DNA of 50,272 nt from an uncultured Asticcacaulis sp. (lineage in GTDB: Bacteria; Pseudomonadota; Alphaproteobacteria; Caulobacterales; Caulobacteraceae), in contig CAKZJB010000190.1 in assembly GCA_936940865.1 (NCBI GenBank), positions 1 to 50,272 on the forward strand. Reading direction: 5' to 3'. Both the position numbers and the translations under genes were made by a program. Below the pieces are notes generated by a model. It did not search any database. It had not been told where the DNA came from and was given only the letters and a program-made list of their open reading frames with translations. Positions 9,769 through 17,697 of this stretch are shown here, in pieces (the first letter of the stretch is position 1; every line of letters begins with the position of its first letter).

Positions 9769-10302
9769 ATGTCTCGTATCGGCAAGAAGGCCATTACTGT
9801 CCCGGCGGGCGTGAATGTCACGCTCAGCGGCCAGGATGTGGCCGTCAAGGGCCCCAAGGGCCAGCTCGCCTGGAAGGTCGTCGAGGAAATCGAAGTCCGC
9901 CAGGAAGGCAACGTCATCCACATCACGCCGCGTGGCGACACCCAGCGCCACCGCGCCATGTGGGGCCTGTCGCGCACCCTGATCGCCAACATGGTCAAGG
10001 GCGTCACCGAAGGCTATGAAACGACCCTGGAAATGGTCGGCGTCGGTTACCGCGCCGCCATGAAGGGCACGACGCTGTCGCTGCAGCTCGGTTTCAGCCA
10101 CGATGTCGATATCGTTCCGCCCGCCGGCATCAAGTTCGACACCCCGAAGCAGACCGAAATCAAGATCTCGGGCATCGACAAGCAGCAGGTCGGCGAAATT
10201 GCCGCCAAGATCCGCAAGATCCGTCCGCCTGAACCCTATAAGGGCAAGGGCGTCAAATATGCCGGCGAAAAGGTCCGCCGCAAGGAAGGCAAGAAGAAGT
10301 AA
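9769..10302 (+). CDS. rplF: 50S ribosomal protein L6
   Basis: 177 residues. It opens [20 protein letters not shown] and the C-terminal domain ends [19 protein letters not shown], both typical of uL6. Two repeated alpha/beta folds are expected. L6 lies at the base of the L7/L12 stalk near the factor-binding site. It is followed 3 bases later by rplR. Confidence 0.97.
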   Translation: MSRIGKKAITVPAGVNVTLSGQDVAVKGPKGQLAWKVVEEIEVRQEGNVIHITPRGDTQRHRAMWGLSRTLIANMVKGVTEGYETTLEMVGVGYRAAMKGTTLSLQLGFSHDVDIVPPAGIKFDTPKQTEIKISGIDKQQVGEIAAKIRKIRPPEPYKGKGVKYAGEKVRRKEGKKK

Positions 10303-10305
10303 GCC

Positions 10306-10659
10306 ATGGCTCTGTCTCCTCGTGAACAATTGGCTCGCCGGGCGCAACGCAACCGCACGCGCCTGAAGAAGCTGTCGAATGGCCGCCCGCGTCTGTCGGT
10401 CTTCCGTTCGGACAAGAACATCTATGCCCAGATCATCGACGACGCCAACGGCGTGACGATCGTGGCGGCTTCGTCGCTGGAAGGCGACAAGAAGCAGGGT
10501 TCGAACCAGGCGGCCGCCTCGGAAGTCGGCAAGCTGGTCGCGCAGCGCGCTATCGAAAAGGGCGTCAAGGACGTCGTCTTCGATCGCGGCGGCTACATCT
10601 ATCACGGTCGCGTCAAGGCGCTGGCGGAAGCCGCGCGTGAAGCCGGCCTCAATTTCTAA
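10306..10659 (+). CDS. rplR: 50S ribosomal protein L18
   Basis: 117 residues. [20 protein letters not shown] and the C-terminal [20 protein letters not shown] are uL18 signatures. L18 brings 5S rRNA into the central protuberance with L5. The N-terminal 20 residues are basic, for RNA binding. It lies between rplF and rpsE in the conserved spc order. Confidence 0.97.
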   Translation: MALSPREQLARRAQRNRTRLKKLSNGRPRLSVFRSDKNIYAQIIDDANGVTIVAASSLEGDKKQGSNQAAASEVGKLVAQRAIEKGVKDVVFDRGGYIYHGRVKALAEAAREAGLNF

Positions 10660-10668
10660 GGAACTCTC

Positions 10669-11244
10669 ATGGCTCGTCCCAGCGAAAATCGTTCCGAGCG
10701 CCGCGAGCGCACCGAGGAGCCCTCGGAGTTCGTAGAAAAGCTCGTCGCCATCAACCGCGTCGCCGCCACCGTCAAGGGCGGCCGTCGCTTCTCGTTCGCT
10801 GCTCTGATGGTCGTCGGCGACCAGAAGGGCCGCGTCGGCTACGGTCACGGCAAGGCGCGCGAAGTGCCGGAAGCCATCCGCAAGGCGACCGAAGAAGCCA
10901 AGAAGTCGATGATCCGCGTTCCGCTTCGCGAATCGCGCACGCTGCACCACGACGGCTACGGCCGCTGGGGCGCGGGCAAGATTCAGATGCGCGCGGCCCC
11001 TCCGGGCACGGGCGTCATCGCCGGCGGTCCGATGCGTGCCGTTCTTGAAACCCTCGGCGTCTCGGACGTCGTCGCCAAGTCGCTCGGCTCGTCGAACCCC
11101 TACAACATGGTGCGCGCCACCTTCGAAGCTCTGAAGGTCCAGTCGTCGCCCCGTCAAATCGCTTCGAAGCGCGGCAAGAAGGTCGGCGACCTCCTGGCCC
11201 GCCGTAACGACGGTGCCTCGGCGCCGGACGCAGTGGAGGGCTAA
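10669..11244 (+). CDS. rpsE: 30S ribosomal protein S5
   Basis: 191 residues, longer than the E. coli protein by a charged N-terminal extension ([14 protein letters not shown]). The core has [37 protein letters not shown] and a C-terminal RPQ-like region. S5 contributes to decoding fidelity and to the mRNA-entry helicase. Its last codons contain GGAGGG at 11235-11240, which serves as the ribosome site for rpmD. Confidence 0.97.
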   Translation: MARPSENRSERRERTEEPSEFVEKLVAINRVAATVKGGRRFSFAALMVVGDQKGRVGYGHGKAREVPEAIRKATEEAKKSMIRVPLRESRTLHHDGYGRWGAGKIQMRAAPPGTGVIAGGPMRAVLETLGVSDVVAKSLGSSNPYNMVRATFEALKVQSSPRQIASKRGKKVGDLLARRNDGASAPDAVEG

Positions 11245-11247
11245 GTC

Positions 11248-11424
11248 GTGGCCACGATCAAGGTAAAGCAAACCGGATCTCCGATCCGCCGCACGAAGGA
11301 CCAGCGCGCGACGCTGGCCGGTCTGGGCCTCAACAAGCTCGGCCGCGTGTCGGAACTCGAAGACACCCCGTCGGTCCGCGGCATGATCGCCAAGGTCCAG
11401 CACATGGTCGTCATCGTCGACTGA
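11248..11424 (+). CDS. rpmD: 50S ribosomal protein L30
   Basis: 58 residues, starting at a GTG (11248) preceded by GGAGGG at the correct distance. The sequence [20 protein letters not shown], then [20 protein letters not shown] and a terminal MVVIVD, is plain uL30. It ends the first block of the spc operon. The gap to rplO is 182 bases, unusually long for this pair, and holds a hairpin and a promoter-like site. Confidence 0.96.
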   Translation: MATIKVKQTGSPIRRTKDQRATLAGLGLNKLGRVSELEDTPSVRGMIAKVQHMVVIVD

Positions 11425-11453
11425 TTTCGTCGTTTGACGGAACACTATCCCCG

Positions 11454-11490
11454 AGGGGGCCTGCTTTGGCAGTGCCCCCTTTGGTATTTT
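11454..11490 (+). terminator. Hairpin between rpmD and rplO (attenuator or terminator)
   Basis: AGGGGGC (11454-11460) pairs with GCCCCCT (11474-11480), and an inner CTGC-TTTG-GCAG stem stacks on it with one unpaired T. TTGGTATTTT follows. The stem is strong but the T-tract is interrupted, so partial termination or an RNA processing site is likely. Confidence 0.6.
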
Positions 11491-11513
11491 CCAGAGTCGG
11501 GACAAGACTCTTC

Positions 11514-11541
11514 TTGCAAAATTTGCATACCCCGCTAATAG
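11514..11541 (+). promoter_or_regulatory. Candidate promoter for rplO
   Basis: TTGCAAA (11514-11520), 13 bases, then GCTAATAG (11534-11541). Spacing and the GCTA core fit the Caulobacter housekeeping form TTGACGS-N10-14-GCTANAWC, though the match is partial. It lies directly after the rpmD-rplO hairpin. Confidence 0.35.
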
Positions 11542-11606
11542 CGAGGGCTCGAAAATCAACGCCGAGTGGGCCGTGCGGCCTGCGTAACTGAGAAGGAACA
11601 GGCAAA

Positions 11607-12092
11607 ATGACGAAGCTGAATGAACTTCGCGACAACGAAGGCGCCACCAAGGGCCGCATGCGCGTCGGCCGTGGCCCCGGTTCGGGCAAGGGCAAGACGT
11701 CCGGCCGCGGCGTGAAGGGCCAGAAGTCGCGTACCGGCGTGTCGTTGCTGGGCTTCGAAGGCGGTCAGATGCCGCTGTACATGCGTATGCCCAAGCGCGG
11801 CTTCAACAATCCGTTCGCCCTCAAGTTCGCTGAAGTGAACCTGTGGCGCCTGCAGGACGCCATCGACGCCGGCAAGCTCGATATAAGCTCGCCGATCGAT
11901 GCCGCCGCCCTGGTCAAGGCCGGTGTCATCCGTCGCGAGCTCGACGGCGTGCGCCTGCTCGGTGAAGGCGAACTGAAGGCCAAGGTGAACCTGACCGTCT
12001 ATTCGGCGACCGCCTCGGCCGCCAAGGCCGTTGAAGCCGCCGGCGGTACGCTGACCCAAACCCGTCCGGCGAAGACCGAAGCCTCCGCCTGA
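11607..12092 (+). CDS. rplO: 50S ribosomal protein L15
   Basis: 161 residues. [20 protein letters not shown], the glycine-rich [20 protein letters not shown] and the motif [20 protein letters not shown] identify uL15. The C-terminal domain carries [19 protein letters not shown] and an Ala-rich end. L15 is a late-assembly protein deep in the 50S subunit. The ATG follows GAGAAGGAACAGG. Confidence 0.97.
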   Translation: MTKLNELRDNEGATKGRMRVGRGPGSGKGKTSGRGVKGQKSRTGVSLLGFEGGQMPLYMRMPKRGFNNPFALKFAEVNLWRLQDAIDAGKLDISSPIDAAALVKAGVIRRELDGVRLLGEGELKAKVNLTVYSATASAAKAVEAAGGTLTQTRPAKTEASA

Positions 12093-12100
12093 GCGCGAGA

Positions 12101-12130
12101 TTGACGTTTTCGTAACGCTACCCATATGGT
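12101..12130 (+). promoter_or_regulatory. Candidate promoter for secY-adk
   Basis: TTGACG (12101-12106), an 18-base spacer and TATGGT (12125-12130). The -35 matches the consensus at five of six positions and equals the alphaproteobacterial TTGACG. It starts 8 bases after the rplO stop, giving secY a leader of about 100 bases. Confidence 0.5.
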
Positions 12131-12239
12131 GCGGGTGAGCGGGGCAGGGGCTTTAAGGATTCGCTCCTCCCGCCACGCCACCCGCATCGTTGGGATATAA
12201 GCACAAGGTCCGTCACAGGACCCGAAGTCGAGGGTATTT

Positions 12240-13622
12240 ATGGCATCCGCAGCCGAGCAACTAGCCGCGAACCTGAATTTCAACGCCTTTTCCAAGGCGA
12301 CGGATCTGCACAAACGCCTGCTGTTCACGCTCGGCGCGCTTATTATCTACCGGCTCGGCACCTACGTGCCGTTGCCTGGCATCAACATGACGGCGTTCGC
12401 GCAGGCCTTTTCCGGCCAGTCGCAGGGCATGCTGGGCATGATGAACATGTTCTCCGGCGGCGCCGTGCAGCGCATGGCTGTCTTCGCCCTGAACCTGATG
12501 CCCTACATTTCGGCGTCGATCATCATCCAATTGATGGGATCCGTATACGCGCCGTGGGAAAAGCTGCGCAAGGAAGGCGGCGAAGCCGGCCGCAAGCAGC
12601 TCAACCAGTATACCCGCTATCTTACCGTTTTCCTTGGATTGCTTCAGTCGTTCGGAATCGCCGCGGCCATGCAGAACGGAGGCCTGGCCCTGCATCCCGG
12701 CCCGTTCTTCCTGATTTCCTCGATGGTTACGCTGACGGGCGGCACCCTGTTCCTGATGTGGCTGGGTGAGCAGATCACCGCGCGCGGCATCGGCAACGGC
12801 TCGTCGATGATCATCTTCGCCGGCATCGTCGCCGTGCTGCCGAAGACGCTGGGCGGGCTGCTCAGCCAGGCTAAGGAAGGCCAGCTCAACTCGTTCGTAC
12901 TGGTCGTGATCCTGGTCGTGCTGATCGCGGCGATCCTGTTCATCGTGTTCATGGAACGCGCGCAGCGCCGTCTGCTGGTGCAATATCCCAAGCGCCAGGT
13001 CGGCAACCGCATCATGGGCGGCGAAAGCTCGTTCATGCCGCTGAAGGTGAACACGTCGGGCGTCATCCCCCCGATCTTTGCGTCGTCGCTGCTGTTGATG
13101 CCGACCTCGATCCTGACCTTCCTCGGCAAGAACCCGGACAAGATCCCGCCGTTCCTGCAATGGTTGCCGTCCCTGACGGGCGTATTGCAGCACGGCCAGC
13201 CGGTCTTCATGATTCTCTATGCCGTGATGATCATCTTCTTCTCGTTCCTCTATACGTCGCTGGTCTTCAACCCCGACGAGACGGCCGAGAACCTGCGCAA
13301 GTACGGCGGCTTCCTGCCGGGCATCCGGCCGGGTAAGCGTACGGCGGAATACCTCGATTACGTGCTGACCCGCATTACCGTCATCGGCGCCGGCTACATC
13401 ACCATCGTCTGCCTCCTGCCGGAGGCCCTGATCGCCAACCTCGGCAACAGCTTTTATTTCGGCGGCACCTCGATCCTGATCGTGGTGACCGTGACGATGG
13501 ACACGGTGGCGCAGATTCAGTCGCACCTGCTGGCGCACCAGTATGACGGCCTGATCAAGAAGTCCAAACTCAAGACGGGCGCGAAGGCGACCGTGCCCGC
13601 CCGCCGGGGGCTGGGCCGGTAA
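12240..13622 (+). CDS. secY: Protein translocase subunit SecY
   Basis: 460 residues with about ten membrane segments, the channel of the Sec translocon. The plug-adjacent motif GTYVPLPGIN lies near residue 39. ALNLMPYISASIIIQLMG (TM2) and the cytoplasmic loop GIGNGSSMIIFAGIVA are conserved, and the C-terminal loops contain PGIRPGKRTAEYLDYVLTRI, which contacts SecA and the ribosome. It partners with SecE and SecG, not encoded here. It is followed 11 bases later by adk; secY-adk is the usual pair. Its own leader and promoter-like site separate it from rplO. Confidence 0.98.
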   Translation: MASAAEQLAANLNFNAFSKATDLHKRLLFTLGALIIYRLGTYVPLPGINMTAFAQAFSGQSQGMLGMMNMFSGGAVQRMAVFALNLMPYISASIIIQLMGSVYAPWEKLRKEGGEAGRKQLNQYTRYLTVFLGLLQSFGIAAAMQNGGLALHPGPFFLISSMVTLTGGTLFLMWLGEQITARGIGNGSSMIIFAGIVAVLPKTLGGLLSQAKEGQLNSFVLVVILVVLIAAILFIVFMERAQRRLLVQYPKRQVGNRIMGGESSFMPLKVNTSGVIPPIFASSLLLMPTSILTFLGKNPDKIPPFLQWLPSLTGVLQHGQPVFMILYAVMIIFFSFLYTSLVFNPDETAENLRKYGGFLPGIRPGKRTAEYLDYVLTRITVIGAGYITIVCLLPEALIANLGNSFYFGGTSILIVVTVTMDTVAQIQSHLLAHQYDGLIKKSKLKTGAKATVPARRGLGR

Positions 13623-13633
13623 GGGGAGAGAAA

Positions 13634-14194
13634 ATGAACATTATCCTGTTCGGACCGCCGGCCGCGGGCAAGGGCACGCAGGCCAAGCTTCTGGTCGAGC
13701 GTCACGGCATGGTTCAGCTGTCGACCGGGGACATGCTCCGCGCGGAAATCGCGTCTGGGTCCGACCTCGGCAAGAAGGTCAAGGACATCCTGGCCGCCGG
13801 GCTTCTGGTTTCGGACGAGATCGTCATCGACCTGATCACCGCCAATCTTCCCAGGGCGGAAGCGGCCGGCGGCGCCATTTTCGATGGCTTTCCGCGCACC
13901 CTGGCCCAGGCCGAGGCGCTGGACAAGCTTCTGGGATCGCGCGGCAGCCTGATCGATCGTGTCGTCCGGTTGAAGGTCGATGAGAAGGCGTTGGTCGAAC
14001 GTATCGAAAAGCGCTTCCACGACCAGGGGCGGGCCGACGACAATCCCGAGACCTACAAGGAGCGGCTGGCGGTTTACAACGCCCAGACCGCGCCCTTGCT
14101 GCCTTACTATGCCGCACAGGGCAAGCTGCGGGAGGTGGACGGCATGGGGCCGGTCGAGGATATTGCCGCGCGCATCGAAAGCGCGCTGGCGTAG
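13634..14194 (+). CDS. adk: Adenylate kinase (short form)
   Basis: 186 residues, the short type without the zinc or beta-sheet LID insertion. The P-loop is GPPAAGKGTQ (residues 7-16), with Ala in place of the commoner Gly. STGDMLR, FDGFPRTLAQA and the arginines of the NMP and LID regions (ERIEKRFHDQGRADDNPETY) are present. It interconverts 2 ADP with ATP and AMP in the cytoplasm. It is co-transcribed with secY. The region after it holds a hairpin and a dispersed repeat, not rpmJ or infA. Confidence 0.97.
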   Translation: MNIILFGPPAAGKGTQAKLLVERHGMVQLSTGDMLRAEIASGSDLGKKVKDILAAGLLVSDEIVIDLITANLPRAEAAGGAIFDGFPRTLAQAEALDKLLGSRGSLIDRVVRLKVDEKALVERIEKRFHDQGRADDNPETYKERLAVYNAQTAPLLPYYAAQGKLREVDGMGPVEDIAARIESALA

Positions 14195-14248
14195 GTTTCA
14201 AAAGTTTCAAATCGTCTGGTGACAGAGGGTTTGTTCAAGGCTGGTTTT

Positions 14249-14267
14249 CCGAATGTGAAACATTCGG
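14249..14267 (+). repeat. Hairpin downstream of adk
   Basis: CCGAATGT-GAA-ACATTCGG is a perfect 8-bp stem. It has no T-run and directly abuts the cloverleaf-like repeat. It may be a stability or processing element at the 3' end of the secY-adk transcript. Confidence 0.5.
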
Positions 14268-14360
14268 CAAGGCCAACCGGCCGCCCGAGGCTTTGCGCTC
14301 AAGGAGCGAAGCGTTAGTGCTTCGCATGGGCGAGGAGCCTCGCGGCGCTTGAGCACAAAG
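14266..14360. repeat. Dispersed cloverleaf-like intergenic repeat, copy A
   Basis: A closing stem (CTTTG-c-GCTCAAG at 14291-14303 with CTTGAGC-a-CAAAG at 14348-14360) encloses two hairpins: GCGAAGC...GCTTCGC (14306-14325) and GCGAGG-AG-CCTCGC (14330-14343). This is a three-way junction. The upstream part GGCAAGGCCAACCGGCCGCC is shared with copy B at 44145-44232. It has no protein-coding sense, and it is not a tRNA because there is no canonical T or D loop. Confidence 0.7.
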
Positions 14361-14416
14361 CGTAAAAAAGGTGTGAGCGGGAGACATTCCGCTTGCATTT
14401 TTTGTGAATTAGACCA

Positions 14417-14444
14417 TTGACGGGAGCCAAATCCCTTCTATAAG
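14417..14444 (+). promoter_or_regulatory. Promoter of the rpsM-rpsK-rpoA operon
   Basis: TTGACG (14417-14422), a 16-base spacer and TATAAG (14439-14444): five of six matches in each box, the best promoter-like site in the window. A start near 14451 leaves a leader of about 125 bases before the rpsM GTG. Confidence 0.7.
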
Positions 14445-14575
14445 GGGCAGCTTCCGCGAAAACACGCGTATGAGCCCTTGGCCAGGCCGGGTCCGGCATG
14501 GCTGGGACGCATACGTGTCATCTTTCGTTTTATGAATACGTCCGCGAAGCCGGGCGTGTTGCAGGAGATCACCTC

Positions 14576-14944
14576 GTGGCCCGTATCGCTGGCGTCAACA
14601 TACCGACCAACAAGCGCGTCATCATCGCGCTCCAATACATTCACGGCATCGGTCCGAAGAATGCCGAAGAGATCGTCAAGAAGGTTGGCATCGAAGACGC
14701 CCGCCGCGTCAACCAGCTTTCGGACGCCGAAGTGCTGCAGATCCGTGAAACCATCGACCGCGATTACACGGTCGAAGGCGACCTGCGCCGTGAAGTTTCC
14801 ATGAACATCAAGCGCCTTATGGACCTGGCCTGCTACCGCGGCCTGCGTCACCGTAAGGGCCTGCCTGTGCGCGGTCAGCGCACGCACACCAATGCGCGCA
14901 CGCGCAAAGGCCCGGCAAAGCCGATCGCCGGCAAGAAGAAGTAA
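14576..14944 (+). CDS. rpsM: 30S ribosomal protein S13
   Basis: 122 residues from a GTG start (14576) preceded by CAGGAG. The frame remains open to 14498, but those 26 residues are not family sequence. [14 protein letters not shown], the helix-hairpin-helix [20 protein letters not shown] and the basic tail [20 protein letters not shown] identify uS13. S13 bridges the subunits and contacts P-site tRNA. It is the first gene of the alpha operon here. Confidence 0.97.
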   Translation: MARIAGVNIPTNKRVIIALQYIHGIGPKNAEEIVKKVGIEDARRVNQLSDAEVLQIRETIDRDYTVEGDLRREVSMNIKRLMDLACYRGLRHRKGLPVRGQRTHTNARTRKGPAKPIAGKKK

Positions 14945-14953
14945 GGGTAGCCT

Positions 14954-15343
14954 ATGGCCAAGGAACCTTCACGCGTTAAAAAACGCGAACGCAAGAACAT
15001 CACTTCGGGCGTCGCTCACGTCAACGCCTCGTTCAACAACACGATGATCACCATCACCGACGCGCAAGGCAATGCCGTGTCGTGGTCGTCGGCCGGCATG
15101 ATGGGCTTCAAGGGTTCGCGTAAGTCGACCCCGTATGCTGCTCAGGTCGCCGCCGAAGACGCCGGTCGCAAGGCGATCGAGCATGGCGTCAAGACGCTGG
15201 AAGTCAGCGTCGCCGGTCCGGGTTCGGGCCGTGAATCGGCTCTGCGCGCCCTGCAGGCGGTGGGCTTCACCATCACGACCATTCGTGACGTGACGCCGAT
15301 CCCGCACAACGGCTGCCGCCCGCCGAAGCGTCGTCGCGTTTAA
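14954..15343 (+). CDS. rpsK: 30S ribosomal protein S11
   Basis: 129 residues. [20 protein letters not shown] and the C-terminal [16 protein letters not shown] are uS11 signatures. It forms the 30S platform near the E-site mRNA. No rpsD follows: in most Alphaproteobacteria S4 is encoded elsewhere, and the S4 feedback loop of the E. coli alpha operon therefore need not apply. Confidence 0.98.
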   Translation: MAKEPSRVKKRERKNITSGVAHVNASFNNTMITITDAQGNAVSWSSAGMMGFKGSRKSTPYAAQVAAEDAGRKAIEHGVKTLEVSVAGPGSGRESALRALQAVGFTITTIRDVTPIPHNGCRPPKRRRV

Positions 15344-15366
15344 TCGCATACTCCCTATTTTGTCGT

Positions 15367-15388
15367 CGCCCTGGCTTTCGCCGGGGCG
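15367..15388 (+). terminator. Hairpin between rpsK and rpoA
   Basis: A 9-bp stem CGCCCTGGC/GCCGGGGCG (one T-G pair) with a TTTC loop, followed by a weak pyrimidine stretch (GCCTTTCC). It is probably an attenuator or processing hairpin that lowers rpoA expression relative to the ribosomal genes. Confidence 0.5.
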
Positions 15389-15413
15389 GCCTTTCCTGTC
15401 TTGAGGGACGTAA

Positions 15414-16430
15414 ATGATCGAAAGAAACTGGCAACAGCTTATTCGTCCTGAGAAGCCACAAGTCGAAGCGGGGTCTGACCCCTCACGCAAAATGCGTCTG
15501 ATCGCCGAACCGCTGGAACGCGGCTTTGGTGTCACGCTCGGCAACGCGCTGCGTCGCGTACTTCTCTCGTCGCTGCAGGGCGCCGCTGTGACCTCGGTCC
15601 AGATCGACGGCGTGGTGCACGAATTCTCCTCCATCGAAGGCGTTCGCGAAGACGTCGTCGACATCATCCTGAACATCAAGCAACTGGCCCTGCGCATGCA
15701 TGCGGAAGGCCCGAAGCGCATGGTGCTCCGCGCCACGGGCGCCGGTCCGGTGACCGCCGGCCAGATCGACGTCCCGGCCGACATCGAGGTGCTGAACCCC
15801 GACCACGTGATCTGCACGCTGGACGAGGGCGCAAGCGTCCGCATGGAATTCACCGTCCAGAACGGCAAGGGCTACGTCCCGGCCGACCGTCTGCGCCCGG
15901 AAGACGCACCCATCGGCCTGATCGCGGTCGACGCGCTCTATTCGCCGGTCAAGAAGGTCGCCTATCGCGTCGAGCCGACCCGTCAGGGCCAGTCGCTCGA
16001 CTACGACAAGCTGATCCTCGACGTTGAGACTAACGCCGCGGTGACGCCGGTCGATGCGGTGGCGTTCGCCGCCCGCATCCTGCAAGACCAGCTGCAGATC
16101 TTCATCACCTTCGAAGAGCCCAAGGCTCCGGTCGTGGAAGAAGGCAAGCCCGAGCTGCCGTTCAACCCGGCGCTGCTCAAGAAGGTCGACGAACTGGAAC
16201 TCAGCGTCCGTTCGGCGAACTGCCTGAAGAACGACAACATCGTCTATATCGGCGACCTGATCCAGAAGACGGAATCGGAAATGCTCCGGACCCCGAACTT
16301 CGGCCGCAAGTCGCTGAACGAAATCAAGGAAGTCCTGGCGTCGATGAACCTGTCGCTCGGCATGGACATCCCGAACTGGCCGCCCGAGAACGTCGAGGAC
16401 CTGGCCAAGAAGTTCGAAGACCAGATTTAG
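15414..16430 (+). CDS. rpoA: RNA polymerase alpha subunit
   Basis: 338 residues. The N-terminal dimerisation domain (about 1-230) has [20 protein letters not shown] and [18 protein letters not shown]. After a linker, the C-terminal domain (about 255-325) contains [20 protein letters not shown] and [19 protein letters not shown], the helix-hairpin-helix that binds UP elements and activators. It follows rpsK and is separated from rplQ by a strong terminator. Confidence 0.98.
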   Translation: MIERNWQQLIRPEKPQVEAGSDPSRKMRLIAEPLERGFGVTLGNALRRVLLSSLQGAAVTSVQIDGVVHEFSSIEGVREDVVDIILNIKQLALRMHAEGPKRMVLRATGAGPVTAGQIDVPADIEVLNPDHVICTLDEGASVRMEFTVQNGKGYVPADRLRPEDAPIGLIAVDALYSPVKKVAYRVEPTRQGQSLDYDKLILDVETNAAVTPVDAVAFAARILQDQLQIFITFEEPKAPVVEEGKPELPFNPALLKKVDELELSVRSANCLKNDNIVYIGDLIQKTESEMLRTPNFGRKSLNEIKEVLASMNLSLGMDIPNWPPENVEDLAKKFEDQI

Positions 16431-16439
16431 TCCCTTACA

Positions 16440-16478
16440 TTCAAAGTCCTTCGCGCTTTGCGCTCAATGGACTTTGAA
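16440..16478 (+). repeat. Perfect 10-bp hairpin after rpoA
   Basis: TTCAAAGTCC (16440-16449) and GGACTTTGAA (16469-16478) enclose a 19-base loop. It stands 10 bases after the rpoA stop and just before the intrinsic terminator. A 3'-end stability element is the likely role. Confidence 0.6.
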
Positions 16479-16492
16479 CGTGATCCAATACA

Positions 16493-16540
16493 GGGAAAGC
16501 CAGGCGCGGGACGGCTCGTCGCCTGGCTTTCCCTTTTTTT
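16493..16540 (+). terminator. Strong intrinsic terminator between rpoA and rplQ
   Basis: A perfect 14-bp stem (GGGAAAGCCAGGCG at 16493-16506 with its complement at 16520-16533), a 13-base loop and a run of seven T. This is one of the strongest terminators in the window, yet it splits two genes that are adjacent and usually co-transcribed. Confidence 0.85.
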
Positions 16541-16545
16541 GAGGG

Positions 16546-16605
16546 AGCCATTCTTGCGAATGGCTTTGTCGCTTACCGGGAAAGACCAAGACCTTGTCCC
16601 GGTAA
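16546..16605 (+). promoter_or_regulatory. Structured leader upstream of rplQ
   Basis: Two consecutive hairpins: AGCCATTC/GAATGGCT (16546-16565) and TTACCGGG/CCCGGTAA (16573-16605, 17-base loop). They fill the gap between the rpoA terminator and rplQ. I found no convincing promoter in 16541-16734. The structures may control rplQ separately. Confidence 0.45.
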
Positions 16606-16734
16606 CCTCCGTGTCCCCCGGGATGCGGACGTCCGGAACGGGCAGGGGCCGATCGGTCGCCTGGCCTTCGCTTTCGGGCTCGTTTTTGGGGCCGCGCTGA
16701 GCCAGAGCGCCGTGCGGTCTTATGGAGAAAAGTC

Positions 16735-17151
16735 ATGCGTCACGGCTCCGGCTATCGCAAACTCGGTCGTACGACCGCCCACCGCATCGCCATGTTCGCC
16801 AACATGTCGGCCTCGCTGATCAAGCACGAACAGATCGTCACCACCCTGCCGAAGGCCAAGGAACTGCGCCCCTTCGTCGAAAAGCTGGTGACGCTCGCCA
16901 AGTCGGGCACGCTGCACGACCGCCGCATCGCCATCTCGCGCGTTCGCGACGTGCCGCAGGTGGCCAAGCTGTTCGACGTGCTGGCCAAGCGTTATGAAAA
17001 CCGTAACGGCGGCTATATCCGCATCCTGAAGGCCGGCTTCCGTCACGGCGACAACGCGCCGATGGCCGTCATCGAGTTCGTCGATCGCGACGAAAGCGCC
17101 AAGGGCCAGGATTCGGGCCCGGTGCTCGAAGCTGCCGGTGAAGAAGAATAA
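16735..17151 (+). CDS. rplQ: 50S ribosomal protein L17
   Basis: 138 residues. [20 protein letters not shown] and [20 protein letters not shown] are bL17 signatures; Gly at position 4 and the GYRKLGR motif agree with the family. A short acidic tail extends the C terminus. It is the last gene of the ribosomal supercluster, 304 bases after rpoA, and is followed by its own terminator. Confidence 0.97.
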   Translation: MRHGSGYRKLGRTTAHRIAMFANMSASLIKHEQIVTTLPKAKELRPFVEKLVTLAKSGTLHDRRIAISRVRDVPQVAKLFDVLAKRYENRNGGYIRILKAGFRHGDNAPMAVIEFVDRDESAKGQDSGPVLEAAGEEE

Positions 17152-17184
17152 TCCTTCTTCTCGCGTTTACACAGAATTTACAGA

Positions 17185-17210
17185 AGGCCTCCGGTTTTCG
17201 GGGGCCTTTT
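17185..17210 (+). terminator. Terminator of rplQ
   Basis: AGGCCTCCG pairs with CGGGGGCCT around a short T-rich loop and runs into TTTT. It ends the ribosomal supercluster. The stretch 17211-17385 beyond it shows no gene. Confidence 0.75.
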
Positions 17211-17385
17211 CGTTTCAACGGCTTCCGCGGGGCAAGGGTTCAGTTAACGGGGCTGTGATCGGTTGTCATGACACTGTTATTTCGCCAATGCAGCGAACGC
17301 GGTTAAGGTCGCTCGTGCGGGGGCCTGTTTTCGAGCAGCAGGCTGCCGTCAACTTTTCCGCAGTCAATCTCAAATGGAGGGCATC

Positions 17386-17547
17386 ATGATCACTGACGAC
17401 TATGGTAGCCGCGTGGCCGACGACGCTCACGACGTATTCGACGGGCTCGTATTGAGTGATGACCTGACGCTCGAAGCCGCCGATGCGGCAGAGGGGGCCG
17501 TGGTGTTTTCCGAGCCGCTTCTGGACCGTATCCGGACGTCCGACTAA
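17386..17547 (+). CDS. Small acidic orphan protein
   Basis: 53 residues, 15 of them Asp or Glu (MITDDYGSRVADDAHDVFDG at the start), with no Cys and no membrane segment. I do not recognise a family. Support for it being real: an ATGGAGG ribosome site 6 bases before the ATG, a clean stop, and a dedicated terminator 28 bases later. Stretches of D/E with alternating hydrophobics suggest a soluble helical protein, possibly a partner of a basic protein. It is flanked by rplQ and a lipoprotein phosphodiesterase, neither of which suggests a role. Confidence 0.6.
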   Translation: MITDDYGSRVADDAHDVFDGLVLSDDLTLEAADAAEGAVVFSEPLLDRIRTSD

Positions 17548-17574
17548 GGGCCGGTTTCAAATTTGAGCATGGGG

Positions 17575-17607
17575 AGCCGTCCGCTGGCCGCGGGCGGCTT
17601 CTTTTTT
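17575..17607 (+). terminator. Terminator of the small acidic gene
   Basis: AGCCGTCCGC (17575-17584) and GCGGGCGGCT (17590-17599) form a 10-bp stem with one T-G pair and a 5-base loop, followed by TCTTTTTT. Confidence 0.85.
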
Positions 17608-17697
17608 GTCATGAAGAATTCACGGGCGACAGCTTGACGGCGGCGATCCGGAGCCGCAACAGTCGGTTGCTGCTGTAACCTGCCCGCGTGTTGATCC

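Noticed and set aside
9667-11559. A 630-codon minus-strand frame across rplF-rplR-rpsE-rpmD
   Set aside because: It is antisense to four unmistakable ribosomal genes and arises from high third-position GC.
14266-14360. A tRNA or tmRNA gene in the cloverleaf-like repeat
   Set aside because: Stem lengths do not fit a tRNA, and there is no GTTCRANYC T loop, no D-loop GG and no CCA.
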